Of a stretch of DNA of 64,000 bases, positions 16,722 through 25,741 are shown in pieces. Position numbers and translations under genes: made by a program. Source of the stretch: Chitinophaga rhizosphaerae (GTDB taxonomy: Bacteria > Bacteroidota > Bacteroidia > Chitinophagales > Chitinophagaceae); the NCBI RefSeq assembly GCF_003958645.1, contig NZ_RXLO01000005.1, forward strand, positions 1 through 64,000, given 5' to 3'. A model generated the notes under the pieces. It worked only from the letters and a program-made list of their open reading frames with translations. It did not search any database and was not told where the DNA came from. Each line of letters begins with the position of its first letter. The first letter of the stretch is position 1.

Positions 16722-16777
16722 GAAAGACCACGGTATCGCATTTCGACTAATGAAATGCGTACGCGTGGTCTTTCGTT
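16722..16777 (+). terminator. Terminator of the phospholipase C gene
   Basis: AAAGACCACG and CGTGGTCTTT enclose an inner stem GCATTTC/GAAATGC, with a short T-rich tail. The stem is long and nearly perfect. Confidence 0.8.
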
Positions 16778-16902
16778 TATCCCTCCAGGCTGCGGCGGAG
16801 CATCGTTTTCGCCCGGTTGAGCCGCTTTTCTCGGGAAGCTGTCCAACGGTCCAGTATCGCGTTCAATGCCTTGTTAACCCATTCGTTCGCTGGTGTCTTC
16901 AT
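16777..16902 (-). CDS. Possible small basic protein, unknown
   Basis: A 41-codon frame beginning MKTPANEWVNKALNAIL and ending TMLRRSLEG. The peptide is basic and helical in character with good codon use, but no family was recognised. Another short frame upstream (16874-17080) looks less protein-like. It could be a gene remnant or a chance reading frame. It was kept because the stretch 16778-17031 holds nothing better. Confidence 0.25.
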   Translation of the reverse strand: MKTPANEWVNKALNAILDRWTASREKRLNRAKTMLRRSLEG

Positions 16903-17031
16903 GATTATGGGATGGAGGGGGCGAAACGACCCTGCACCACTTCCGGGAAAACATATTGGCGCTCGACAGGGCCAGTTCCTTACCGGGCCCAGGAGCCGGG
17001 AGATCCATGCGCTGCTGACGGACTGTAGGGT

Positions 17032-17634
17032 TTATTTCTTCGCATATTTCCAGTTGCGGCCTTTCCCTTCGGCCATCCATTCTACGGCCTGCGCGATGCG
17101 TTTATCGCGAGTGGGGTCGGTTTTCGCTTCGTTGATCCATTCGATGTATTCTTTCCGGTGGGAGTAGCTGAAAGCCTGGAACTGTTTTTCGGCCGTTTTG
17201 TTCTTTTTCAGCGCGGCGGCCAGTGCGGCCGGGACTTCCAGTTCGGTTTTCTCCGAAACAGGCCTGGCGGGCAGTTTGATGCCCTCGCGGTTCAGGCGGT
17301 CGGCTTCGCGGATGTAGGCGATGAGGGTTTTATCGGGCGGGAGGTCCCTGAGGGAGGCGATTTTCCCCAGATGCCCCATGGCGGCTTTCTCCATGAGCGT
17401 AAGGAGGCCTTTCGGATCATGCATGATCGCGGCTTTCCAGAACCCAAGGGCGCAATGCTGTTGGAAGGCGGCCATATGGCAGAGGTTATCGCCATGCGTC
17501 ATGAAATAGGGCATGCCCCATTTGAGGGTTTCTTCCACGTGCGGACAGGCCTGGTGTACCATTTCCCGGATATGTTGGAGGATGGGCCGGGCGAAAGGGG
17601 CCGATCTGGCAATGTAGGCGTCTATTTTGTCCAT
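17032..17634 (-). CDS. YdeI/OmpD-associated family protein (DUF1801-like)
   Basis: A 200-residue cytoplasmic protein. The N-terminal half is a DUF1801-like domain (IREMVHQACPHVEETLKWGMP, HMAAFQQHCALGFWKAA). The C-terminal half carries the OmdA/YdeI signature: VPAALAAALKKNKTAEKQF, FSYSHRKEYIEWINEAKTD and KRIAQAVEWMAEGKGRNWKY. These families are linked to peptide-antibiotic or membrane stress phenotypes in other bacteria, but no reaction is known. Standalone gene, convergent to the terminator of the phospholipase. Confidence 0.85.
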   Translation of the reverse strand: MDKIDAYIARSAPFARPILQHIREMVHQACPHVEETLKWGMPYFMTHGDNLCHMAAFQQHCALGFWKAAIMHDPKGLLTLMEKAAMGHLGKIASLRDLPPDKTLIAYIREADRLNREGIKLPARPVSEKTELEVPAALAAALKKNKTAEKQFQAFSYSHRKEYIEWINEAKTDPTRDKRIAQAVEWMAEGKGRNWKYAKK

Positions 17635-17805
17635 CGTATAATATTATGGAAAAAAGCTATCTTGTTAAACACTTTTACCCCGCCCCATGTTCATTCCGGT
17701 AATTACCTACCGTATTTATACGCGACTATTTCGGGAAGATGTACGGTGCCAGCCGTTCCGCCCCTGTATTAATTTGCATCCCATCACATCAAACCAACAA
17801 TTGTT

Positions 17806-18345
17806 ATGAAAAGAACATCCTTTTTGCCATGGTTCCTCGTTCTGGTCCTGCTGATCCTGCTGATCTGGGCTTGGTTTTTCCGTCATGGCCGCCCGGTTGA
17901 CGAAATCCCTTACGACCGTGAGGCCGCAAAGGAGCATGTGATCCCTTTTACCTCGGCCATCGAGTATGTTAAATCGTACCGCGGGGCCAAAGCGGAACTG
18001 CAGCGCCAGTTGCAGGATTCCGGGTATCTCGACCGCAATTTCAACCTGCCTGCTGCCGAAATGTTCAACCGCGACATCTTCGCCGCGCTGCTGGACGCCA
18101 AAGGCGCCGAAGGCATCCGTATTTACCTGGGGCTGAATGAAAAGAAGGAAGTTTGTTTCGTTATGGTGCCGGTAGACGGTAAGGGCAACGACATGCGGGG
18201 CCGTATCGTCAACGAAAAGCCCGCCACCGCCTGGATCCCCGGTATTTCCTCCGCCTATGCGCTGCCGCCGGCAGAAGATGAAGCCGCCGAAAAAGGGCAC
18301 CGTTGCCCCACGATCTGCCCTTCCGGAAGCGACCTGTACCCTTGA
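17806..18345 (+). CDS. Single-pass membrane protein, unknown
   Basis: A 179-residue protein with one N-terminal transmembrane helix (LPWFLVLVLLILLIWAWFF) and a soluble remainder containing EHVIPFTSAIEYVKSYRGA and KGAEGIRIYLGLNEKKEV. The C-terminus has a short Cys pair (CPTICPSG). No recognised family. It precedes by 26 bp a multi-pass membrane protein gene and the two-component pair at 19048-20516, all on the same strand, so it may form part of that operon. Confidence 0.6.
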   Translation: MKRTSFLPWFLVLVLLILLIWAWFFRHGRPVDEIPYDREAAKEHVIPFTSAIEYVKSYRGAKAELQRQLQDSGYLDRNFNLPAAEMFNRDIFAALLDAKGAEGIRIYLGLNEKKEVCFVMVPVDGKGNDMRGRIVNEKPATAWIPGISSAYALPPAEDEAAEKGHRCPTICPSGSDLYP

Positions 18346-18371
18346 GCCCAAAAAATTTCATCCTGTAATAC

Positions 18372-19037
18372 ATGACCTATCTCGCTTCGGCACTGTTAAG
18401 TTTTACGATTGCCATCCCGCTGGTGTTGGCACTGGTACGGATCCATAAGGTCCGTACCAGTTACTTTCCCTTCATGGTGCTGCTGTTATTGGCATTTACC
18501 ACGGAAGTGGCCAGCGAGATCAGCCTCCACCTCACCCGTGAAAATACTACCGTCAGCAATATCTACACCCTGTTGGAATTTGGCGTGATCCTGTGGCAGT
18601 TTTATGCCTGGGGTTTCCTCCGCCGGCGCAGGGCCCTGCTCATCCTGCTGGCCGCCGTCAGTTTCATCACCTGGGTCACCGAAAACATCGGGTACGGCAG
18701 GCTGGAGGTACATTTCTGCTCCGCTTCCGTGTTCATTAACAGCCTCATCATCGTTTTTCTCTGCATCAACGAAATCAACGCCCTGATCGCTTCATTCAGT
18801 GGCCATCTTTTTCGAAATGCACGGTTCCTCATCTGCATGGGGCTCATGATCATCAGCATTTACAGCCTCATTACGGAAGGCACTTTGCTCATCGATCCGC
18901 AGAATGCCGTGATAGACTGGCCGATTTTCAATATCTTTTCATTCATCAACGCTTTCGTGAACATCATCTACGCGATCGCCGTGTGCTTCATTCCCGTCAG
19001 GGACGATTACTATTTTTCCCGCAGATTCAAAGCCTGA
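18372..19037 (+). CDS. Multi-pass membrane protein, unknown
   Basis: A 221-residue protein with about six or seven hydrophobic helices (LASALLSFTIAIPLVLALV, FMVLLLLAFTTEVASEI, ALLILLAAVSFITWV, SLIIVFLCINEINALI, LICMGLMIISIYSLI, VNIIYAIAVCFIPV). The layout resembles seven-helix sensor modules found near bacterial kinases. It ends 10 bp before a NarX-type kinase that itself has only one helix, so this protein may provide the sensory part; that link is inferred from position. Confidence 0.6.
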   Translation: MTYLASALLSFTIAIPLVLALVRIHKVRTSYFPFMVLLLLAFTTEVASEISLHLTRENTTVSNIYTLLEFGVILWQFYAWGFLRRRRALLILLAAVSFITWVTENIGYGRLEVHFCSASVFINSLIIVFLCINEINALIASFSGHLFRNARFLICMGLMIISIYSLITEGTLLIDPQNAVIDWPIFNIFSFINAFVNIIYAIAVCFIPVRDDYYFSRRFKA

Positions 19038-19047
19038 CCGGCCGCTT

Positions 19048-19788
19048 ATGGAAGAAAGGATTTTTTACATCACCGTATTTCTTTCCTCATTGCTGGGGGT
19101 GATCATCGCATTTTTCATTACGTCCATCATCCGCTACCACCGCCGCTACGTGCGCATGCAGCGCGAAAGGATCACGGCGGAAGTGAGGTTGCTGGAAAAT
19201 GAAAGGAAACGCATCGCGGGCGATCTGCACGACAGCCTCGGGCCGCTCCTTAGTTCCGTGAAACTCAAGATCAGCAGCGTGGAAGTGCCCGATGCGGAAG
19301 ACCGCAAAGTCATCCAGCAGTCCGCCAAACATATCGATGAGATCATCACCAGCATGCGGCAGATTTCGTACGACCTGCTGCCCATCGCCCTGGAGCGCAA
19401 AGGGCTCATCGAAGCCGTCCGCGACTTCGTGACGCACCTCGGCCGCGAAGATCAGCTGGAAGTGAGCGTGTACACCATGAACACCGTAACCCCGCATCCC
19501 GAGCAAGACATCCACCTGTACCGCATCCTCCAGGAAATCATCCATAACACACTCAAACATGCCAACGCTTCCCGGCTCGATATCGGCTTCCGGCAGGAGG
19601 CGAACGAATTGCTGCTGCTCGTGCAGGATAATGGTCAGGGATTCAGCGTGGAAAAGGCGCGGGAACACTCGCGCGGCCTGGGCCTCAAGAGCCTCGAAAC
19701 GCGGACAGATATCCTGAAAGGCACCATCCACATCCGTTCCGCCGTTGGCGAAGGCACCCGCTACTACATCCGCATCCCCCGTACTTGA
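19048..19788 (+). CDS. NarX-type sensor histidine kinase
   Basis: A 246-residue kinase. One N-terminal transmembrane helix (VFLSSLLGVIIAFFITSII) leads into a HisKA_3 dimerisation region with phospho-acceptor H61 in RIAGDLHDSLGPLLSSVKL. A HATPase domain follows: LQEIIHNTLKHANAS and VQDNGQGF, then GLGLKSLETRTDILKG. It has no extracellular domain of its own. The cognate NarL-type regulator begins 59 bp downstream (19848), and two membrane-protein genes precede it on the same strand, so an operon of four genes is likely. Confidence 0.92.
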   Translation: MEERIFYITVFLSSLLGVIIAFFITSIIRYHRRYVRMQRERITAEVRLLENERKRIAGDLHDSLGPLLSSVKLKISSVEVPDAEDRKVIQQSAKHIDEIITSMRQISYDLLPIALERKGLIEAVRDFVTHLGREDQLEVSVYTMNTVTPHPEQDIHLYRILQEIIHNTLKHANASRLDIGFRQEANELLLLVQDNGQGFSVEKAREHSRGLGLKSLETRTDILKGTIHIRSAVGEGTRYYIRIPRT

Positions 19789-19847
19789 TTTATTTGGGTA
19801 TATTTGAGACATGCCGTTTCAACCTGCGGCGTGTAACCTCAGTTTCA

Positions 19848-20516
19848 ATGAAGTACGATATCCGCCTCGCCGTTGCCGACGATCACGAAATTTTCCTGGA
19901 CGGGCTGGCCCTGATGCTGTCGCGCCAGGAGCATATCACCCTGGTGGGCCGCGCGGCCGACGGGCGCGAGCTGCTCGACCTGGTGCACCGCGAAAAGCCG
20001 GATGTGGTGATGACGGATATCAAGATGCCGAAAATGGACGGGATTGCCGCTACCCGCCAGCTGGTGCAGGAAATGCCCGGCATCCGGGTGATCGCCCTGT
20101 CGATGTTCGATGAGGAGGGTTTGATCGTGGAAATGCTGGAGGCGGGAGCGAAAGGGTACCTGCTGAAAAACGCCGACAAACTGGAAATCCTCGAAGCCAT
20201 CGAGCACGTGTACGAAGACCATACCTACTATTGCAAAAGTACTTCCGCAAAACTCGCCGGAATGATCGCCCGGAGCAAATTCAACCCTTACCGGCAAAAG
20301 GAAGCGGTCACCTTCACCGACCGCGAGCAGGAGATCATCAAGTTGATCTGCCTGCAAATGACGGCCCAGCAGATCGGCGACCGCATTTTCCTCAGCAAGC
20401 GCACGGTAGAAGGGTACCGTACCCGCATCCTCGAAAAGATGAACGTCCGCAATACGGCGGGCGTGGTGATGTACGCGCTGAAACATAATCTTATCCGGGA
20501 AGAAGACCTGGCTTAA
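19848..20516 (+). CDS. NarL/FixJ-type response regulator
   Basis: A 222-residue regulator. The receiver domain has DD11-12, phospho-acceptor D57 in VVMTDIKMPKMDG and the conserved Lys in GAKGYLLKNAD. The C-terminal LuxR-type HTH is FTDREQEIIKLICLQMTAQQ, with recognition helix SKRTVEGYRTRILEKM. The ATG at 19848 starts the receiver fold directly; an in-frame ATG at 19785 would overlap the kinase gene and add 21 non-conserved residues. It should be phosphorylated by the kinase encoded immediately upstream. Targets unknown. Confidence 0.92.
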   Translation: MKYDIRLAVADDHEIFLDGLALMLSRQEHITLVGRAADGRELLDLVHREKPDVVMTDIKMPKMDGIAATRQLVQEMPGIRVIALSMFDEEGLIVEMLEAGAKGYLLKNADKLEILEAIEHVYEDHTYYCKSTSAKLAGMIARSKFNPYRQKEAVTFTDREQEIIKLICLQMTAQQIGDRIFLSKRTVEGYRTRILEKMNVRNTAGVVMYALKHNLIREEDLA

Positions 20517-20768
20517 GGGGTACTCTATCCGCAAAACGATCCTTCCCGTTACCAGCCTGCTTTCCGGCGCAGCTACGCATCCATGTTCGCAGTCCGGAAG
20601 GAGCGCATCGGCATCCTCCAGCCGTCATGACAGCTAACCTCCTCGCGCACACGTAGCCATGGCCATCCCGCCCGCGAAAACTTCTGCACATGCTATTGGG
20701 AGCATACGCCATGGCTCCATCAATACGTCCGCAACGCGAAATAATAACTGATATGATATTACCCGGAA
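20517..20768. other. Intergenic stretch, no gene seen
   Basis: No open frame here has a credible start, composition or family. It may contain scraps of a lost gene. It leads into a strong terminator at 20769-20801. Confidence 0.4.
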
Positions 20769-20801
20769 CGGGGCGCCAACAGGTTGGCGCCCCGTTTTTT
20801 T
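20769..20801 (+). terminator. Rho-independent terminator
   Basis: CGGGGCGCCAAC, loop AG, GTTGGCGCCCCG, then seven Ts. A perfect 12-bp stem. Confidence 0.9.
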
Positions 20802-20864
20802 GTGATGAGCGGCAGAGGTTTTACTTCGGATTGGCGTCCAACATTGCAGAATAACCACCGAATT

Positions 20865-23768
20865 ATGCGGCATGCACTGATCTTTACATTAATAATGCTG
20901 ACCTGCGCACAGTTGACAAAAGCGCAGAACCTGGTACTGAAAGGTGTGTTGAAAGACAGGGGCGATAGTACCGTGCTGAAAAACGCCACCATTCGGGTAA
21001 GCAGCCCGGAAGACGCGAACTTCCGCAAACAGGCGCTGACCGGCCCCACGGGCGCCTTCGAAATCACCGGTCTTTCGCAAAAGCCTTACCTGCTGACGAT
21101 CTCCTACGTCGGCTACGGCGAACTGCAACGGGCTATCCTGCTGCAGGCGGAAACGCAGGACCTGGGGACCATCTTCCTCCCCAAATCTTCCCGCGAACTG
21201 CAGGAAGTTGTCATCAAAGGCCAGGTGCCCCCTTCGCAAATGAAAGGAGACACGCTCCAGTATAATGCCGATGCCTATAAAGTGAACCCCGACGCCAGCG
21301 GTGAGGACCTCATCCGCAAAATGCCCGGCATCACCGTGGAAAACGGCACCGTGAAGGCTGGCGGCGAAGAAGTGAAAAAAGTGACGGTAGACGGGAAGGA
21401 ATTTTTTGGGGAAGACGCCACCCTGGCGCTCCGGAACCTCCCTGCGGAAATCATCTCCAAAATCGAGGTGTTCGACCGGATGAGCGACCAGGCCCGGTTC
21501 ACCGGGTTCGACGACGGCAATACCTCCAAAGCCATCAACATCGTGACCCGCGCCGAAATGCGCCAGGGCCAGTTCGGTAAGCTTTTCGCCGGATACGGCA
21601 CCGAAGGCCGGTATTCCGCCGGTGGAAACGTGAACCTTTTCAAGGAAAACAAACGCATCTCCATCATCGGGATGACCAATAACGTAAACCAGCAGAACTT
21701 CTCCTCGCAAGACCTCCTGGGCGTGCAGAACGCCGGCGGCGGCCGTGGCGGCGGAGGAGGAAGGGGCGGTCGCGGCGGTCGTGGTGGCGGCGGTTTCGGC
21801 GGGGGAGGAAGCAACTTCCTCGTGGGCGGACAAAACGGCCTGAACAAGACCAACTCCATCGGGATCAACTACAACGACCAATGGGGCAAGAAAGTCAATT
21901 TCAACGCCAGCTATTTCTTCAATAACAGCAACAGCAGCAACCTGGAAATCACCCGCTCGCGCACCCAGCTGCCCGAAGGCGTGCAGGAAGAAAATGACAC
22001 CGCCTACACGGGGAGCCGCAACTATAACCACCGGGTAAACATGCGGGTGGAGTACAACATCGACTCCAACAATTCCATCATCTTCACGCCCAGCGTCAGT
22101 TTCCAGAACAACGATTCCTGGTCCAGCAACTTCGGCCTCACGAAATTCCAGGAGAAACTGCTGAGCACCAACCTCCGCAATACCGACAATACCAACTCAG
22201 GATATAACTTCAACGGCAACCTGACCTTCCGCCACGCCTTCGCGAAACGCGGCAGGACCCTCTCTTTCGGCATTGGCGGCAGCACCAACAACCGCCGCGG
22301 CACCAACTTCACGAACAGCGATCTCGACTACCCGCAGGACCCTTCGAACAACGACTCCCTGCGCCAGCGCGTACGCCCGCTATCCAGCGGTAAATCGCTC
22401 AACATGAACGTATCCTATACCGAACCGGTGGGTAAAATGGGGCAGTTGCAACTGAGCTACAACCCCAGCTGGTCGCACAACGACGCCGACCGCCGGGCAT
22501 ACCAGTTCGATTACACGGGCAAAGACTACACTATCCTCGACCCCACACAGTCGAACATGTTCAACAACCAGTACAACACGCAATCCGCCGGCCTCAGTTA
22601 CCGCATCGGTAACCGCGACCGCATGCTGAGCGTGGGCGCCAATTACCAGTACGCCGAAATGCAAAGCGAGCGCACCTATCCCACAACGGCCGCCGTGAAA
22701 CAGCACTTCGCCAACGTACTGCCCAACCTCATGATGCAGGCCAAAGCGGGCCAGTACGGCCGGATCAGGCTGTTCTACCGCTCGTCTACCCAACAGCCGT
22801 CTATCGACCAGCTGCAGGACGTATACATCTACTCCGGCCTCACGAACGTGTCTATCGGTAACCCCGATCTGAAGCAGATGTACGGGCACCAGTTGGCCGG
22901 CCGGTACAACTATACCAATACGAAAAACGGGAATAACTTCTTCGCCAACGTGTTCGTAAATACCCGACAGGATTACATCGCCAATGCGATCTATACGGCA
23001 ACACGGGCGGATTCGCTCCTTACGCCTACGGATACACTGAAGCGCGGCGGCCGCCTGTCCAAAGCCGAAAACATGGACGGTTATTTCAGCGCCAATTCTT
23101 TTTTCACCTACGGCGTTCCGCTGAAGTTCATCAAATCCAACTTCAACATGAACCTGGGCGGCGGCTATACGAAGATTCCCGGCATCACGAACCAGGTGAA
23201 AGGTTTTACGCACAATTACAACTATAACCTCGGCGCCGTGGTGAGCAGCAATATCAGCGAGTACGTCGATTTCACGGTGTCTTACGACGCGGTATTCAAC
23301 GTCATCAAAAATACCATCGAACCCTCCACCAACGCGAACTATTCCACCCACAACGCGCGCGCGTCCGTGAACCTGCTCAGCAAATCGGGATGGGTGTTGC
23401 AGAACGAGATCAACCACACCTTTACGAAAGGCCTGGGCGAAGGGTTCGATCAGCGTTTCTGGCTCTGGAACGCCAGCGTAGGCAAGAAATTCCTCAAAAA
23501 CCAGCGCGGGGAACTGCGGGCTTCGGTGTTCGACCTGCTGAAACAGAACCGCAGCATCAACCGGAGTATCAATGGTTTGGAGACGATCGACTCCCAGAAC
23601 CAGGTGCTCACCCAATATTTTATGCTTACATTTACCTACCGGCTGCGGAATTTCGGTAAAGCCAAACAATCAGAGGGCGGAGAACGCCGCAGGTTCGAAC
23701 GCGGGCCCGGCGAATACGGTCCTCCCGGTGGCGGCGGCATGAGGGGCAGGCCCGGCGGCAACATTTAA
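20865..23768 (+). CDS. Outer-membrane beta-barrel receptor (OMP_b-brl_3 type)
   Basis: A 967-residue protein with a signal peptide ending QLTKAQ. Residues 22-105 form a carboxypeptidase-regulatory-like domain (VLKGVLKDRGDSTVLKNATI, LTISYVGYGELQRAI). A plug region (NPDASGEDLIRKMPGITVE, KKVTVDGKEFFGEDATLALR, INIVTRAEMRQGQFG) precedes a large TonB-receptor-like barrel ending in TYRLRNFGK. A tract of about 25 Gly/Arg residues interrupts the barrel near residue 300, and a second Gly/Pro/Arg-rich tail ends the protein. Ligand unknown. A TTG-started ECF sigma gene and three envelope genes follow within 2 kb, suggesting a shared regulatory unit. The start at 20865 begins the signal peptide. Confidence 0.87.
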   Translation: MRHALIFTLIMLTCAQLTKAQNLVLKGVLKDRGDSTVLKNATIRVSSPEDANFRKQALTGPTGAFEITGLSQKPYLLTISYVGYGELQRAILLQAETQDLGTIFLPKSSRELQEVVIKGQVPPSQMKGDTLQYNADAYKVNPDASGEDLIRKMPGITVENGTVKAGGEEVKKVTVDGKEFFGEDATLALRNLPAEIISKIEVFDRMSDQARFTGFDDGNTSKAINIVTRAEMRQGQFGKLFAGYGTEGRYSAGGNVNLFKENKRISIIGMTNNVNQQNFSSQDLLGVQNAGGGRGGGGGRGGRGGRGGGGFGGGGSNFLVGGQNGLNKTNSIGINYNDQWGKKVNFNASYFFNNSNSSNLEITRSRTQLPEGVQEENDTAYTGSRNYNHRVNMRVEYNIDSNNSIIFTPSVSFQNNDSWSSNFGLTKFQEKLLSTNLRNTDNTNSGYNFNGNLTFRHAFAKRGRTLSFGIGGSTNNRRGTNFTNSDLDYPQDPSNNDSLRQRVRPLSSGKSLNMNVSYTEPVGKMGQLQLSYNPSWSHNDADRRAYQFDYTGKDYTILDPTQSNMFNNQYNTQSAGLSYRIGNRDRMLSVGANYQYAEMQSERTYPTTAAVKQHFANVLPNLMMQAKAGQYGRIRLFYRSSTQQPSIDQLQDVYIYSGLTNVSIGNPDLKQMYGHQLAGRYNYTNTKNGNNFFANVFVNTRQDYIANAIYTATRADSLLTPTDTLKRGGRLSKAENMDGYFSANSFFTYGVPLKFIKSNFNMNLGGGYTKIPGITNQVKGFTHNYNYNLGAVVSSNISEYVDFTVSYDAVFNVIKNTIEPSTNANYSTHNARASVNLLSKSGWVLQNEINHTFTKGLGEGFDQRFWLWNASVGKKFLKNQRGELRASVFDLLKQNRSINRSINGLETIDSQNQVLTQYFMLTFTYRLRNFGKAKQSEGGERRRFERGPGEYGPPGGGGMRGRPGGNI

Positions 23769-23817
23769 CGTTTCCAATATTCCGTAGTACCGATTAACCA
23801 AACTATAATACCGCCAA

Positions 23818-24384
23818 TTGACGGACAACATCGCAAATTTGAAGCAGGGGAGCGAAGCGGCTTTCAGGGAGCTGGTGGAGCAGTGGCAGGGCATGGTGTA
23901 CAACACCGCGCTCGGCATACTGCAAAACACGGCCGACGCGGAAGACGTATCGCAGGAGGTGTTCATGCAAGCGTATGAGTCTATCGGATCGTTCAAGGGC
24001 GAATCAAAAATATCCACCTGGCTGTACCGGATCACGGTCACCAAGTGCCTGGACTTCCTCCGCAAAAAAACGAGGAAGAAGCGATGGGGGAAAGTGATGA
24101 GTATTTTCGGGGACAACCAGGAATTGCTGGTAGATCCGCCCGATTTTCAACATCCCGGCGTGGAACTGGCCAATAAGGAACGCTCGCAACTCCTTTTCAA
24201 AGCCATCGGCCGGCTGCCCGACAGTCAGAAGGCGGCCTTCGTGCTCCACAAGCTGGAAGGCCTGAGCAGCAAGGAGATAGCCGGTGTGATGGACGCGAGC
24301 GTGTCTGCCGTGGAAGGGCTCCTGCACCGGGCGCGGCAGAATTTGCGGCAACAATTGGAAAAATATTACAGGGAAGGGGAATAA
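23818..24384 (+). CDS. ECF-type RNA polymerase sigma factor, TTG start
   Basis: A 188-residue sigma-70 factor. Region 2 is visible as EAAFRELVEQWQGMVYNTAL, ADAEDVSQEVFMQAYESIG and KISTWLYRITVTKCLDFLR. Region 4 includes LPDSQKAAFVLHKLEGLSSK and GVMDASVSAVEGLLHRARQ. Translation must begin at TTG 23818, since an in-frame stop lies 12 bp upstream and the next ATG is inside region 2. It follows the outer-membrane receptor by 49 bp and precedes a one-helix protein and two Spy-like proteins, so it likely directs an envelope response. Confidence 0.9.
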   Translation: MTDNIANLKQGSEAAFRELVEQWQGMVYNTALGILQNTADAEDVSQEVFMQAYESIGSFKGESKISTWLYRITVTKCLDFLRKKTRKKRWGKVMSIFGDNQELLVDPPDFQHPGVELANKERSQLLFKAIGRLPDSQKAAFVLHKLEGLSSKEIAGVMDASVSAVEGLLHRARQNLRQQLEKYYREGE

Positions 24385-24430
24385 CATGAAAGGTTTTTAA
24401 AGAAACGTCGTCTAACTAAAATAAGCGATC

Positions 24431-24775
24431 ATGAACAAGCGAAGAGACATAGAACAGGAAATTGAACGGACGCTCTCCAGCCTCGACGGCATGGAACGCG
24501 CGCAGCCGGATCAGTTCTTTTTTACCCGTCTCCGGGCAAGAATGCAGCGGGTTGCGCCTTTGGATGCCTGGGAGCGTTTCATTGGCATCATTACCCGCCC
24601 GGCCATCGCGTTTACCGCCATCGCGCTGATTTTGGGGCTGAACGGAACGGCGGCCTTCATGCAATGGAAGCCCGCCGAACGCACGGAACAGGCCTCGTTG
24701 CAGCAAGCATTCGAAGATGAATATGCCTTGGGAATCAACACTTTTTATGATATTGAAAAAAATGATCCGCAATGA
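24431..24775 (+). CDS. Small membrane protein, probable anti-sigma partner
   Basis: A 114-residue protein. A charged cytoplasmic N-terminus (DIEQEIERTLSSLDGMERAQ) precedes one transmembrane helix (IAFTAIALILGLNGTAAFM) and a short periplasmic tail. It has no zinc-binding anti-sigma motif. Position and topology, directly after an ECF sigma gene and before periplasmic Spy-like proteins, suggest it binds the sigma factor or passes a signal to it. This is inferred from context. Its last four bases overlap the next start (ATGA). Confidence 0.65.
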   Translation: MNKRRDIEQEIERTLSSLDGMERAQPDQFFFTRLRARMQRVAPLDAWERFIGIITRPAIAFTAIALILGLNGTAAFMQWKPAERTEQASLQQAFEDEYALGINTFYDIEKNDPQ

Positions 24776-25299
24776 GGGAAGCCTTCGCTAAGCATAAAGT
24801 TTTAAGCGTACTGGTGGTCCTGTTGCTGCTGACGAACCTTTTCCTGGTGTTTTTTATCGTAATGAAGAAGCCCGCCCCCCCCGGCAGAGGGAGCCATCCT
24901 TCCCGCGGCGAGGTCATGCAGCTCCTGGAAAAGGAAGTCGGGTTCAGCAAGGATCAGCTCGAATCATACCGCCAGCTCAAAGAACAGCATTGGGACCGGA
25001 TGAAACCCTCGTTCACCGGCATGCGAAACGCCAAAGACGGATTTTATAAACTGCTGAGCCTGTCGTCCGTACCCGACTCCGTCGTGAATGCGATGGCGGA
25101 TACGATCGCAGCGCGGCAAAAACAGATAGATCTCCAGACATTCCGGCACTTCCAGCAGGTGCGTGCCCTTTGCACGCCCGAGCAGCAGCCGCGGTTCGAT
25201 TCCGTTGTGCAGCTGGTGCTGAAGAAGATGAACGGCCCCTGGCGCAAAGGCCCCCCGAAAGTCGATAGCACCCGCCGGCAGCCTGCGCCCGACCGCTAA
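24772..25299 (+). CDS. Membrane-anchored Spy/CpxP-like periplasmic protein
   Basis: A 175-residue protein with one N-terminal helix (VLSVLVVLLLLTNLFLVFFIV) and a helical periplasmic region characteristic of the Spy/CpxP/heavy-metal-resistance group: LEKEVGFSKDQLESYRQLKE, WDRMKPSFTGMRNAKDGFY and FRHFQQVRALCTPEQQPRFD. The 'LTPEQ'-type repeat appears as CTPEQ. Such proteins are periplasmic chaperones or stress sensors. It overlaps the preceding gene by 4 bp and precedes a second family member by 25 bp. Confidence 0.78.
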   Translation: MREAFAKHKVLSVLVVLLLLTNLFLVFFIVMKKPAPPGRGSHPSRGEVMQLLEKEVGFSKDQLESYRQLKEQHWDRMKPSFTGMRNAKDGFYKLLSLSSVPDSVVNAMADTIAARQKQIDLQTFRHFQQVRALCTPEQQPRFDSVVQLVLKKMNGPWRKGPPKVDSTRRQPAPDR

Positions 25300-25324
25300 C
25301 ACGAAACCCTCAAATACGCATCAC

Positions 25325-25720
25325 ATGAAACAAAGATTTCTGTTGACAGTGGCCCTCGTACTCACGATGGGCCTGGGAGCCTACGCCCAGCAAGGCGGCG
25401 GAGGCCAGCGCCGGACCGTTGAAGAACGCGTGAAAGCCACCCTCGAAAGACTCACTACCGAACTGAATCTCTCGCAAGACCAGGTCGTTAAACTCGACAC
25501 CGTGTTCACCCGCAGCTACAAGGACATGCAGAAAATGCGCGAAGACGCGCAAGCCTCCGGCAACCGCCCCGACCGCGAAGCTTTCATGAAGCTGAACAGT
25601 GACCGCGACGAAAAAGTGAAGGCCATCCTTTCCGAAGAGCAATTCAAAAAGTACAAAGAGCAGCAGGAAGCCATGCGCCAGCGTGGGGGCGGACCCCGCG
25701 GAGGCGGCGGCCAGCGCTAG
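25325..25720 (+). CDS. Secreted LTxxQ/Spy-like periplasmic protein
   Basis: A 131-residue protein with a signal peptide (LTVALVLTMGLGAYAQ) and a helical body (VEERVKATLERLTTELNLSQ, AILSEEQFKKYKEQQEAMRQ) containing LSQDQ and LSEEQ motifs of the LTxxQ family. Both ends are rich in Gly, Arg and Gln (QQGGGGQRR and RGGGPRGGGGQR), like the Gly/Arg tract in the receptor at the start of this cluster. It is the last gene before a terminator. The role is probably envelope protein quality control, inferred from family. Confidence 0.78.
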   Translation: MKQRFLLTVALVLTMGLGAYAQQGGGGQRRTVEERVKATLERLTTELNLSQDQVVKLDTVFTRSYKDMQKMREDAQASGNRPDREAFMKLNSDRDEKVKAILSEEQFKKYKEQQEAMRQRGGGPRGGGGQR

Positions 25721-25741
25721 CATCTGATGTCATGAGCCCGG

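Noticed and set aside
22380..23669. Minus-strand frame of 429 codons opposite the receptor
   Set aside because: Antisense shadow; sense strand is a convincing beta-barrel.
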